DNA of 38,892 nucleotides. Origin: Clostridiales bacterium UBA7103. Its GTDB lineage: Bacteria; Bacillota; Clostridia; Oscillospirales; Oscillospiraceae. The stretch covers positions 1 to 38,892 of the forward strand of contig DKYJ01000036.1 in assembly GCA_002493305.1 (NCBI GenBank). The letters run 5' to 3'. Each line of letters starts with the position of its first letter. The stretch's first letter is position 1. The translations under genes and the position numbers were made by a program. Under the pieces are notes generated by a model that saw only the letters and a program-made list of their open reading frames with translations, did no database searches and was not told the DNA's origin. Shown in pieces: positions 30,094 through 37,715 of this stretch.

Positions 30094-30951
30094 TTATTTA
30101 AGTTGTTCCAGTGGAATATTCAGCAGACTGTCGCTGCCGCCGGTGACAAGGGGAAGCTCACCGTTCCAGGTGTCGATCATCTTGTTCTTAAGTATCTCTT
30201 CAGTCAGTGACTCGGCGACCTTGCGGTTTGCCTCAGCCTCCGCTTCAGCCTGAATAAGCTTTGCGTCCGCTTCCGCCTGGGCCTCTATGCGCTTGACGGC
30301 GGCCTCTGCCTCTGCCTCAATTTTTAGGCGCTCGGCCTCAGTCTCGGCGCGGAGCTTGTTCTGCTGGGCCACCTGCTTTTCCTCAACGGCGTTTGTAAAA
30401 GCGTCCGTAAAGTCCATGTCCTCAATTGATGTGCTAACGAGCTCCACGTTGAAAAGCTCCAGCTTGCTTGTCAGCTCCTCCTCAATGGCGGAGGCGAGGT
30501 TGGTGCGCTCGCTCACCAGATCCTCGGCGGAATACTTGGCGGTAATGACCTTGGTGGACTCGGTAATGCAGGGAATGATGACGGTATTATAATAATCCGT
30601 GCCGATATTTTTGTAGATATTCTGGGCGTTTGCCTTGTTTATCTGGTAGTTTACAGTGTAGGTCATGGAGACCTCCTGAATATCCGAGGAGAAGCAGGAG
30701 AGATTGACCGTCTGCTTCTGGATGCGGTTATCCATCATGACGACCTTCTGCCAGGGGAGCTTAAAATGCACGCCGGAATCAAAGGTGTAATCCTCAACTG
30801 AGCCGAAGGTGGTGACAACGCCGGTATGCCCGGTGGGTATCGTAGCCACTGAAGAAAACAGGACAATGACCACTATGACGGCGACAAAGATAATAGGCAC
30901 AATTACGCCCAGTTTGCGGCGGGATCTGTATGTTTCGCTTGTACTGTTCAT
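30094..30951 (-). CDS. SPFH/prohibitin-family membrane protein
   Basis: 285-residue band-7 protein. Seen: one N-terminal membrane helix (LGVIVPIIFVAVIVVIVLFS, 14-33), the SPFH domain (TIPTGHTGVVTTFGSVEDY, FKLPWQKVVMMDNRIQKQ, RTNLASAIEEELTSKLELF, VELVSTSIEDMDFTDAF), and a long Ala/Glu-rich coiled coil (ERLKIEAEAEAAVKRIEAQA) before the C-terminus. Such proteins form membrane-bound ring scaffolds that influence proteases and membrane domains. It precedes hypB by 16 bases in the same direction; no NfeD or FtsH partner is in the window. RBS AAAGGAA is upstream of ATG. Confidence 0.92.
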   Translation of the reverse strand: MNSTSETYRSRRKLGVIVPIIFVAVIVVIVLFSSVATIPTGHTGVVTTFGSVEDYTFDSGVHFKLPWQKVVMMDNRIQKQTVNLSCFSSDIQEVSMTYTVNYQINKANAQNIYKNIGTDYYNTVIIPCITESTKVITAKYSAEDLVSERTNLASAIEEELTSKLELFNVELVSTSIEDMDFTDAFTNAVEEKQVAQQNKLRAETEAERLKIEAEAEAAVKRIEAQAEADAKLIQAEAEAEANRKVAESLTEEILKNKMIDTWNGELPLVTGGSDSLLNIPLEQLK

Positions 30952-31002
30952 GTGTTATTTCCTTTCATTTTATGTTTATCAAATAATAGCACACAAGCGC
31001 TT

Positions 31003-32115
31003 TTATTGCAAGGATTCGAACGCCCGGCGCAGCTCGTTTTCAAATGCAGTGCGATTGCTGAGATAGTCCGCGCTGTTATCAGGCATGTGCAGTGTGCAGC
31101 CGTTATACAGCTCCATAAGCGCGGAGGCAAGGGAGCCTTGCCCTTCGGGAGCGGCGGCAGCCGCGGCGGGGACAAGGCCGCTGTCAAGAGCAAGGGCGCC
31201 GAGGCGCCCGGGTTCAGCCAGCCAGCTCATAAAGCGGGCTATGCGGCCAGAGGGCCGTCCCTCTGGGGCAGTCACTGCAAGGCACAGACAGTCGGCAAGG
31301 CGGCTGCCGTTCTCGCTGTACGTGGGTAAAAGACTGATCGCCGCGTCGGCGCCAAGCCCCGTCAGGCTTGAGGAGCGGGCGGCAGCGCAGGGGAGGTAAC
31401 CGCTGTCCACCAGCTCCCGGGCGCTGTGTTCCGTCACGGCGAGGCCGCCATAATAGGCGGCTTCGGCAAGAGCATTGTACGCGCTGACATAAGCTTCGTT
31501 GTTTATATCCTTTTCCCGCAGCCCGTGAAGCTCCTCTCCACGTGCCAGCATGGAACCATATATCAGATCCCCGAAGCTGTCTGCCGAAAAGAAGGGCAGG
31601 CCCGTATCCCGGCCATATTTTGCCGCCAGAGACAGAAGCTCTGCCATAGTGTCCGGAGTGCCGTCCTCAAAGAGGCCGGGGGTGCTGTACAAAAGCTGCA
31701 CCTCCGATCCGATGGGGAAAATGCTCTTGCCTATCCCGGCGCAGCGTGCGGCGATATCACCGGTGTACGCCGGAGAGACAGTCATGGAGCCGGAGATATC
31801 CCGCAAAAGCCCTCTGTCATAAAGCTCCGCCGCCCGGGACAGAGAGCAGAGCAGCAGATCGGGATTTGCACTGTCGAGAGCGGCGGCAAGGCTCGCCTCG
31901 TCCTCAAAGCTCCGGGCGAGGATAAATTCTCTGCCGTTTTCATCGGCGTATTCAGCCGTCAGAGCCAGAAGCTCCTGTGCCGGGGCGTCACCCACGTACC
32001 ACAGGCTTATGGCCTCAGAATTGTCTCGTTTTTCTGCCTCCGGCTCACCGCAGGCGCAGAGACACAGACCCAGCACCGCCGCAAGAAATGCGGCTGCGCA
32101 GCGTTTTATATTCAT
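31003..32115 (-). CDS. extracellular solute-binding lipoprotein (family 1-like), orphan
   Basis: 370 residues with a signal peptide and lipobox LCAC (Cys22 lipidated), then a two-lobed binding-protein pattern: SLWYVGDAPAQELLALTAEY, ANPDLLLCSLSRAAELYDRG, LRDISGSM, PIGSEVQLLYSTPGLF and DTMAELLSLAAKYG, with a normal C-terminal helix region. No ABC permease or ATPase genes adjoin it, so it is either an orphan receptor or serves a transporter encoded elsewhere. Ala-rich composition and absent partners leave the ligand unknown. RBS TGGAGG is before ATG. It diverges from the HAD phosphatase gene at 32187. Confidence 0.8.
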   Translation of the reverse strand: MNIKRCAAAFLAAVLGLCLCACGEPEAEKRDNSEAISLWYVGDAPAQELLALTAEYADENGREFILARSFEDEASLAAALDSANPDLLLCSLSRAAELYDRGLLRDISGSMTVSPAYTGDIAARCAGIGKSIFPIGSEVQLLYSTPGLFEDGTPDTMAELLSLAAKYGRDTGLPFFSADSFGDLIYGSMLARGEELHGLREKDINNEAYVSAYNALAEAAYYGGLAVTEHSARELVDSGYLPCAAARSSSLTGLGADAAISLLPTYSENGSRLADCLCLAVTAPEGRPSGRIARFMSWLAEPGRLGALALDSGLVPAAAAAAPEGQGSLASALMELYNGCTLHMPDNSADYLSNRTAFENELRRAFESLQ

Positions 32116-32186
32116 GCTTTCCTCCAGTGTATTGACTTGCTGGTTTATAATGGATTATACATCAAAAGCCATAGGGGGTCAATGTT

Positions 32187-32837
32187 GTGAGATACAGGGC
32201 GGTGCTTCTGGATATGGACGGGACGGTGCTGGATACGCTGAGCGATCTGCACGCGGCGGTGAACCATAGCTTAAGAGAATTCAACTTGCCGGAGGTGAGC
32301 CGGGCCAAGGTGCGCGCCAGCCTCGGAAACGGCGCGGCGAGGCTTATACGCTGCTGTCTGCCGGAAAGCGCGGACGAGCAGACGGCGGAGCGGGTGCTGA
32401 GCTTTTACCTGCCCTATTATGACGGTCATTGCAGCATAAACACCCGGCCATATGAGGGTATTGTCCCCATGATGGAGAGGCTGCGCTCAGCGGGGGTGAA
32501 GCTCGCGATAATTTCCAACAAGGGTGACGCCGCCGTGTGGAAGCTTGCGCAGGAGCATTTCCCGGGGCTGCTGGAGGCGGCTGTGGGCGAGAGCGCCACC
32601 GTGCGCCGCAAGCCGAACCCTGACGCTGTGCTGGCGGCGGCCGCGGCATTGGGCGAGGATATCACCGACTGTGTGTATGTGGGCGATTCCGAAGTGGATA
32701 TACAGACGGCGAAAAACGCGGGCATGGACTGCATATCCGTAAGCTGGGGCTTCCGCGATCCGGAACAGCTCATAGCCTCCGGCGCTCAAAGCATCGCGGA
32801 CACGCCGGACACGCTGGAAAAGCTGATAAGAGGTTAA
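32187..32837 (+). CDS. HAD-superfamily IA phosphatase, phosphoglycolate phosphatase (Gph)-like
   Basis: 216-residue cytoplasmic phosphatase. Seen: motif I LLDMDGTVLDTLSDL (7-21) with nucleophile Asp9 and acid Asp11, a helical cap, motif II IISNKGD (about 108-114), motif III Lys in RRKPNPDAV, and motif IV YVGDSEVDIQTAKNAG. These match Gph/PgmB-like enzymes; 2-phosphoglycolate is the default guess, but other small phosphates are possible. Starts with GTG at 32187, with AGGGGGT about 9 bases upstream. Divergent from the solute-binding gene. A hairpin-rich element and a T5 terminator follow. Confidence 0.9.
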   Translation: MRYRAVLLDMDGTVLDTLSDLHAAVNHSLREFNLPEVSRAKVRASLGNGAARLIRCCLPESADEQTAERVLSFYLPYYDGHCSINTRPYEGIVPMMERLRSAGVKLAIISNKGDAAVWKLAQEHFPGLLEAAVGESATVRRKPNPDAVLAAAAALGEDITDCVYVGDSEVDIQTAKNAGMDCISVSWGFRDPEQLIASGAQSIADTPDTLEKLIRG

Positions 32838-32851
32838 ATAAACAGACAAAT

Positions 32852-33111
32852 CATGGAGTTATCCGTGGCTTGCTTGAGACTGTCAAAAAAGCCTCGCAGA
32901 GTTCGCTGCACGGAAGCGGCGAAGAAATTTAAAATCCGTTTTTCCAAGGGCGTGTACCTCGGAAAAAACACTTTGCGCGGAGAGAGTGTATTTTTGCCCT
33001 CTCCCGCGGGCAAAAATGCGCGAACGGAGTGAGTCCCCTTTTGTCAAAGAAGTCCCTCCGGGACTTCTTTGACAAACTGAAGCAAGCCATGGAATTATCC
33101 ATGGCTTGCTT
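32852..33111. repeat. hairpin-rich element flanked by 24-bp direct repeats
   Basis: CATGGAGTTATCCGTGGCTT-GCTT (32852-32875) recurs as CATGGAATTATCCATGGCTT-GCTT (33088-33111), 22 of 24 bases alike. Between them lie TTTTTGCCC/GGGCAAAAA (32991-33016) and a perfect 17-bp hairpin with a 3-base loop (33040-33076: TTTGTCAAAGAAGTCCC). No protein-coding frame is convincing. It fills the whole gap between the HAD gene and the end of the convergent membrane gene and looks like a non-coding mobile or amplified unit. Confidence 0.6.
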
Positions 33112-33115
33112 TTTC
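33081..33115 (+). terminator. rightward terminator embedded in the 3' end of the convergent gene
   Basis: AGCAAGCCATGG, loop AATTAT, CCATGGCTTGCT, T5: a perfect 12-bp stem. The stop codon of the leftward membrane-protein gene (33095-33097) is inside the loop, so the last codons of that gene form one arm. Confidence 0.8.
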
Positions 33116-34672
33116 ATTGTGCCTTGCGGCAAGGCGGGTTATCAGCCCCGCGGCGTTCTTAAGCCCAAAACAGGCCAGGACAACAAAAAGTGGGGAGAAC
33201 ATATACAGATACCGGGCGCGGCACTCAAAGAGCAGCAGGAACAGGGACTGACCCATAAGGCACATGGACACATAGTCCGCGCCTTTGCCGCCGCCTGGCA
33301 GGGCGTTTAAGCAGATGCAGATAAGCACCAGCAGCCACAAGCATTGCTCAATAAATGCAAAGCTGCTGTAATTGCTGCCGTGGTTATAATAGAAGCCGCG
33401 CAGAGCGCTGTCAAGCGAGTTCCGCTCCGGCGGCACATAGTCGTAAAATCCGCCCTCGTGGCCCCAGCTGAAAGTCCCGTCATTGTAATTGGCGACGGTT
33501 TTTTGCGCGAAGTGCCGTGCAAGACCTGTAATCCCCATCTCGGACATACGCGCCTTAAAGCTGTCAAAGTTCGCCTGACTTCTTGACTGGACATCGGGAA
33601 AGGAGGCGGAAAAAACCACATCCTCATAGCAAAACATGCCGTGGGTATATGTGTTAAAGCCCATATTGAGGAAATGCGACAGAGGCGTTTTGACGTCAGG
33701 ATCAAGCTCTATGGCGTCATCGGCCTTTATAAGCGCGCCCATACCAAACGCAATGCCCGCGCCCAGCAGCAGCGCGAGAGCGGCGGCACCCGCCCGGCGC
33801 AGCAAGGGGCTGTGCCTTACGGCGTCGCCCAGAAGATAGCAGCCGCCCACTAGGATCAGCGCAATAAGCGGAATGATATTTGTGGGCTTTATCTGGTAAC
33901 CCAGCGCGCACAGAGCCGCTGCAATGCCCAGCTTGAGGTATTTTTTCCGACAGAAAACAAGGCAAAACAGCACCGCGGAGGGGAAAAGCATCCCAAAAGT
34001 GTCAGTGTATGGAATGATTATCCACGGGGACAGAGCGATGAGTGGAACGGCGGCGAGAATGCTCACAACAGTGATCCGGCGGCTGCCGGAGAGCTTATAC
34101 ACGCACAACACCGCCAGGTACACCGAGACGCAGACCGAAAAAGCGGAGCAGATAAAGCTGAAAAGATAGGGATTGTGCGGGAAAGCTATCATACCCAGCT
34201 TCAGCATAAGCGCGGAGATATAAACAATGATGAGGTTGTTGGGATAGACGCTCAGATAATAGAGGCTGGACTCACTCAGTTCGGGTAAATTCACAAGCTC
34301 ATAGGCAGAGTCCATTATAGTGCGCACGTCCCAGCCGGTGTTTATCCATATATGGTCAACTATAAACAGCTGGGCAGCAAACACGGCGATAAACACCGCG
34401 GAAATGACAAGATAAAAGCGCCTGTCAGACATTGATCTACGCCGGGCGCGGCCTTCACGCAGCGTGAAAAACAGTGCGCCGGCCAGCAGAAGCAGGGTAG
34501 GCAGGATAACAACAGAATTTGAGCAGGACAGCGGGGCAAAGGCCCGGTAGCTGTCGGGGTCATCAAAGACAAAGGAGCACAATATCGCAAGGACGATATA
34601 AATGCAAAAGAGCAGCCTGAAAAAATAGGGCATACGCTCGATAAAATTCCCTTTTTCCTTCATGGTATCCAT
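33095..34672 (-). CDS. polytopic membrane protein, GT-C-type glycosyltransferase-like
   Basis: 525 residues with about 11-12 hydrophobic segments. Seen: first helix FRLLFCIYIVLAILCSFVF, a loop with INTGWDVRTIMDSAYELVN (outside, acidic, position of the GT-C catalytic loop), PNNLIIVYISALMLKLGMIA, ALSPWIIIPYTDTFGMLFPS, ALGYQIKPTNIIPLIALILV, a large outside domain (about 310-430: SHFLNMGFNTYTHGMF, RNSLDSALRGFYYNHGSN), and FECRARYLYMFSPLFVVLA. This layout is that of lipid-linked-sugar-dependent glycosyltransferases. ATG at 34663 (MKEKGNF) is the more likely start; 34672 is too close to its possible ribosome site. Substrate unknown. The stop codon lies in a terminator loop. Confidence 0.72.
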   Translation of the reverse strand: MDTMKEKGNFIERMPYFFRLLFCIYIVLAILCSFVFDDPDSYRAFAPLSCSNSVVILPTLLLLAGALFFTLREGRARRRSMSDRRFYLVISAVFIAVFAAQLFIVDHIWINTGWDVRTIMDSAYELVNLPELSESSLYYLSVYPNNLIIVYISALMLKLGMIAFPHNPYLFSFICSAFSVCVSVYLAVLCVYKLSGSRRITVVSILAAVPLIALSPWIIIPYTDTFGMLFPSAVLFCLVFCRKKYLKLGIAAALCALGYQIKPTNIIPLIALILVGGCYLLGDAVRHSPLLRRAGAAALALLLGAGIAFGMGALIKADDAIELDPDVKTPLSHFLNMGFNTYTHGMFCYEDVVFSASFPDVQSRSQANFDSFKARMSEMGITGLARHFAQKTVANYNDGTFSWGHEGGFYDYVPPERNSLDSALRGFYYNHGSNYSSFAFIEQCLWLLVLICICLNALPGGGKGADYVSMCLMGQSLFLLLFECRARYLYMFSPLFVVLACFGLKNAAGLITRLAARHNEKASHG

Positions 34673-34685
34673 ACCTTCTGCCGGC

Positions 34686-35390
34686 TTACAGCGGCTGTTT
34701 TTTTATCTGTGCCCAGCGGCGGGGATAGCGGGCGGGACTGTCCTTCACCTTGCGGACGATGACCGCCGCGTGAACGATGTCCGTGCCGGGGACACCGTAA
34801 TTCTCCACACACTCAAGCTCTCCCCCTAAAAGGGCGATGGCACGCTTCGCTTCGTCTACCTCAGCCTTGCAGTCCGGCCCTTTCATGGCCACAAAATAGC
34901 CGCCCTTTTTCACGAAGGGCATGCACAGCTCCGCCAGAACCGACAGCCGCGCGACGGCACGGGACAGGGCATAATCATAGCTCTGCCGGTACTCTGCCGG
35001 GGCTTCCTCCGCACGCATATGCACGCACTCCACCCCGGAAAGACTCAGCTTTTCGCAGAGCTTTTTCAGAAAGCCGATGCGTTTGTCGAGGCTGTCAAGC
35101 AGGGTGATGTCCATATCCGGACAGGCGATCTTCAACGCGAGGCCGGGAAAGCCCGCGCCGCTGCCAATGTCGATGACCCGCTTGCCGGAAAGCTCCGCAA
35201 AGCTCAAAAGCGCGGCACAGTCAAGAAAATGCAGCCGCGCAACATCCTCCTCGCCGGAGATGGCCGTCAGGTTCATGACCTGATTCATCTCTTCAAGATA
35301 TTCAAAATAGATCCAATACCGCTCGTAAGCCGCCGCGTCGGGGATAATATGGAGCGCGGAAAAGCCGTCTTTTAAAATTTCTTCAAGCAT
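34686..35390 (-). CDS. rsmG: 16S rRNA (guanine(527)-N(7))-methyltransferase RsmG
   Basis: Methylates G527 of 16S rRNA with S-adenosylmethionine. Seen: MNLTAI (39-44) before the Rossmann fold, SAM motif VIDIGSGAGFPGLALKI (about 72-88), LLDSLDKRIGFLKKLCEKL (about 97-115), DYALSRAVARLSVLAELCMP, and GGYFVAMKGPDC, all RsmG hallmarks. The 234 residues are complete. It is the second of a leftward run (SleB-like, RsmG, GT-C protein), 14 bases after the lipoprotein gene and 13 bases before the next. In many Firmicutes rsmG sits near oriC with mnmG/parA; those neighbours are absent here. Confidence 0.96.
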   Translation of the reverse strand: MLEEILKDGFSALHIIPDAAAYERYWIYFEYLEEMNQVMNLTAISGEEDVARLHFLDCAALLSFAELSGKRVIDIGSGAGFPGLALKIACPDMDITLLDSLDKRIGFLKKLCEKLSLSGVECVHMRAEEAPAEYRQSYDYALSRAVARLSVLAELCMPFVKKGGYFVAMKGPDCKAEVDEAKRAIALLGGELECVENYGVPGTDIVHAAVIVRKVKDSPARYPRRWAQIKKQPL

Positions 35391-35404
35391 AGTCTGATTC
35401 CTGT

Positions 35405-36307
35405 TTACTTGTAAAAGTCATGATCGCCAAGGGAGATGACCGGCTCCAACGCCTGCTCGAACCAGCCGCTGTCGCCCTTGTCGGGGTTTACAAAATATAG
35501 GCTCTCGCCCACGGTATTATAGCCCTCGAAGCAGAGATATGCCGCAATGACGGAACGCTCATCAGGTTCACCCAGCACACCGCCGGTGGCGGCAGGGTCA
35601 AACTGCACCGTGTGCCTGCGGTCAAATATCACATCAAACACCGTGTCCGGAAAATCGTCGCTGTTGAGGCGGTTATACACCACGTTGCCCACGCCGATAA
35701 GCCCCGCCATGGGCTGATCCTTAGTCTCGGAATAGATGATGCGGGAGAGCCAGTACAAGTCCTCCTGGGGGTAATGGGTGGCGTAATAATCCTCCCCTCC
35801 CTGCAAAAGACGCAGGGAAGTCAACTGCCCGTCTACCCTCGAAAGATCCTCCGCCGGAACTATGCTGATGCCGAATATGCGACCCAGCGCGTCGCAGGGC
35901 AGGCACACATGGCCGTTGACGATGATATAGTCCTCCGGCGTGTAGAGGTAGCGCCCGTCCATGGCCATGTATCCCTGACCGAGACTGGCTGTCAGTTCTA
36001 CTCCGCCGATGGTTAGGCTTGCGCTGCCGGCCTCTGATTTCTCCGTCAGCTCCAGCCCGTAATATGCGCAGAGAGACTGCGGCTGGATAAAGATAACATC
36101 GTTATATAGATAGCCCCTGTCGCTCAAAAGCCCGTCATAATATACCGGCACGGAGGGATACTCCGCCTCCTGCCGCGCTGTGGGCAGTGGAATAGGGGGC
36201 GACGGCGTCGGCGCCGGACTTGGAGCATCGGTATTATCCCTGCCGCAGGCGGCAAGAAGAAAACAAAGGCAGAGCGCGGCGGTTATCCGTAGCTGCTTTG
36301 GCTTCAC
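35405..36307 (-). CDS. lipoprotein with stalk domain and SleB-like cell-wall hydrolase domain
   Basis: 300 residues. Seen: signal peptide with lipobox LAAC (Cys21), a Pro/Ser-rich linker (APSPAPTPSPPIPLP), a copper-amine-oxidase-like stalk domain (VFIQPQSLCAYYGLELTEKS, LTIGGVELTASLGQGYMA, YIIVNGHVCLPCDALGRIFG), and a C-terminal hydrolase_2/SleB domain (LYWLSRIIYSETKDQPMAGL with the catalytic Glu, then IGVGNVVYNRLNS, FDVIFDRRHTVQFDP). SleB-type lytic transglycosylases digest spore cortex or vegetative wall. Start is GTG at 36307, overlapping the TSCPD gene stop (GTGA). The genes are co-directional with rsmG. Spore or vegetative role cannot be told. Confidence 0.88.
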   Translation of the reverse strand: MKPKQLRITAALCLCFLLAACGRDNTDAPSPAPTPSPPIPLPTARQEAEYPSVPVYYDGLLSDRGYLYNDVIFIQPQSLCAYYGLELTEKSEAGSASLTIGGVELTASLGQGYMAMDGRYLYTPEDYIIVNGHVCLPCDALGRIFGISIVPAEDLSRVDGQLTSLRLLQGGEDYYATHYPQEDLYWLSRIIYSETKDQPMAGLIGVGNVVYNRLNSDDFPDTVFDVIFDRRHTVQFDPAATGGVLGEPDERSVIAAYLCFEGYNTVGESLYFVNPDKGDSGWFEQALEPVISLGDHDFYK

Positions 36308-36555
36308 AGCTCGTCTTTGACCTGCCGCAGAGCCTGAGCAAGCTGGTCGGGGCAGGAGGTTTTCTTGAAGCCGCAGCGTATGCCCTCAAGGCGGCTTATG
36401 ACCTCATCTATCTCCATGCCCTCAACGAGCTTGGCAATGCCCTGAAGATTGCCGGAGCAGCCGCCCATGACCTTAAGGCCGGTGACTTTGCCGTCCTCGA
36501 TCTCGATATCCATGTTCTGGGAGCAGACTCCCTTAGGTCTGTATGAAAAGTTCAT
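36304..36555 (-). CDS. TSCPD-domain protein (TIGR03905-like)
   Basis: 83-residue protein of the small TSCPD family. Seen: RPKGVCSQNMDIEIEDGKV (6-24), VMGGCSGNLQGIAKLVEGM (29-47), and GIRCGFKKTSCPDQLAQALR (58-77), containing the name-giving T-S-C-P-D and four conserved cysteines. The same domain occurs at the end of some adenosylcobalamin-dependent ribonucleotide reductases; standalone members have no assigned function. RBS AGGAG before ATG; overlaps the SleB-like gene by 4 bases. Confidence 0.9.
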   Translation of the reverse strand: MNFSYRPKGVCSQNMDIEIEDGKVTGLKVMGGCSGNLQGIAKLVEGMEIDEVISRLEGIRCGFKKTSCPDQLAQALRQVKDEL

Positions 36556-36578
36556 GTTTTTTCTCCTGTCTTAATAAG

Positions 36579-37250
36579 TTATAATTCTATTGTATCCGCG
36601 TCGGGTATGCGGGACTGGGAATAGAGGATGACATGATCGCCGTCGAGCAGGATCATATCACCTTTGGGAATGAGCATTGTCCCGCTTCGCCTGACCATGA
36701 CGATGAAGGTCTGGCGGGAGATGTCCAGATCCCTTATGCGCTGGCCTGTCCATGGGTTATGCTTTGAGAGGACGATCTCCTTAAGGTCAATGTGCTTATC
36801 GTCCTTCAGCGACTCCGCGCCGAGAACAACATAGTCCCCATTTTTCAAGGTCACATCGCCGCGGGGGACGATGACCTCACCGCCGCGGCGGACGGCGGCC
36901 ACCAGCATCCCGTGGGGCAAGCCCAGATCCATGATCTTTTTGCCGCTCCAGCTGTCGCTTTTGCGCAGCAGGATCTTGATGAAATGCACATTCTCCTCGC
37001 TGCCGTATTCGCTCATGCGCTTAAGGCGGGAATACTGGTCAACGAAGCCTGCGGAAATGATACCGGTGGGTATAGCCACCATGCCGACGCCCAAAAAGGT
37101 GATGAGAATATCATATCCGCGGCTTATCCAGTCCCCCGCCGCGCCGACCTCGACTATCTCATACAGGCGCTTGCGGCGCTGAAGCAGCAGATTATTATTT
37201 TTCAACGGCTTCGACTCACGTCTGCTTAAGAGCAAAAAATACCATAACAT
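36579..37250 (-). CDS. voltage-gated K+ channel relic: channel core deleted, two TrkA-C (RCK-C) domains kept
   Basis: 223 residues. Seen: residues 25-50 (RRKRLYEIVEVGAAGDWISR-GYDILI) read like the cytoplasmic start and first-helix entry of a Kv-type ion channel, and residue 51 onward (TFLGVGMVAIPTGIISAGFV) is the last pore-lining helix of such a channel, normally following TVGYGD. The usual S1-S5 helices, pore loop and selectivity filter are absent, although the frame stays open. Two TrkA-C domains follow (about 90-155: IMDLGLPHGMLVAAVRRGGE; about 160-223: RDLDISRQTFIVMVRRSG). It may be a nonfunctional deletion product or a single-helix TrkA-C protein. No clear RBS before ATG 37250; other starts are possible. 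Confidence 0.7.
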   Translation of the reverse strand: MLWYFLLLSRRESKPLKNNNLLLQRRKRLYEIVEVGAAGDWISRGYDILITFLGVGMVAIPTGIISAGFVDQYSRLKRMSEYGSEENVHFIKILLRKSDSWSGKKIMDLGLPHGMLVAAVRRGGEVIVPRGDVTLKNGDYVVLGAESLKDDKHIDLKEIVLSKHNPWTGQRIRDLDISRQTFIVMVRRSGTMLIPKGDMILLDGDHVILYSQSRIPDADTIEL

Positions 37251-37330
37251 TATATCAAAGACTGCAAAAAATGTAAATCCTTACCGTGGGAATATATGGC
37301 CGGGACAAAGCATAATATTTGCTTAAGGGA

Positions 37331-37689
37331 GCGGTTTTCATTTCGCGGAAAGAAGCCGAAGCGAAGCCCGGCGGAGCGGGTTCGGTTCGGAAAAGGAAGA
37401 TGGAATGAAAAAAGCGTAAATTTCGCCACACTTGGCGGAAGCGGAGCGGTTTTCATTTCGCGGAAAGAAGCCGAAACGAAGCCCGGCGGAGCGGGTTCGG
37501 TTCGGAAAAGGAAGATGGAATGAAAAAAGCGTAGATTTCGCCACACTTGGCGGAAGCAGAGCGGTTTTCATTTCGCGGAAAGAAGCCGAAGCGAAGCCCA
37601 GCGGAGCGGGTTCGGTTCGGAAAAGGAAGATGGAATGAAAAAAGCGTAGATTTCGCCACGCTTGGCGGAAGCGGAGCGGTTTTCATTTC
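37331..37689. repeat. 115-bp tandem repeat, three full units and a stub
   Basis: Units at 37331-37445, 37446-37560, 37561-37675, then a 14-base start of a fourth (37676-37689). Each begins GCGGTTTTCATTTCGCGGAA and differs by only a few bases. Inside each unit an imperfect hairpin (CCGAAGCGAAGCCCG against CGGGTTCGGTTCGG) and a CGCCA-CACT-TGGCG hairpin occur. 115 is not a multiple of three, so open frames through it shift in each unit and are not genes. It fills most of the 465-base gap before spoIIP; 37251-37330 holds nothing I recognise. Confidence 0.92.
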
Positions 37690-37715
37690 ATCTGACGCAG
37701 GGGGGGTGTTGTGCT

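Noticed and set aside
37331..37689. CRISPR array
   Set aside because: Units are contiguous 115-bp copies with no unique spacers, and no cas gene is present.
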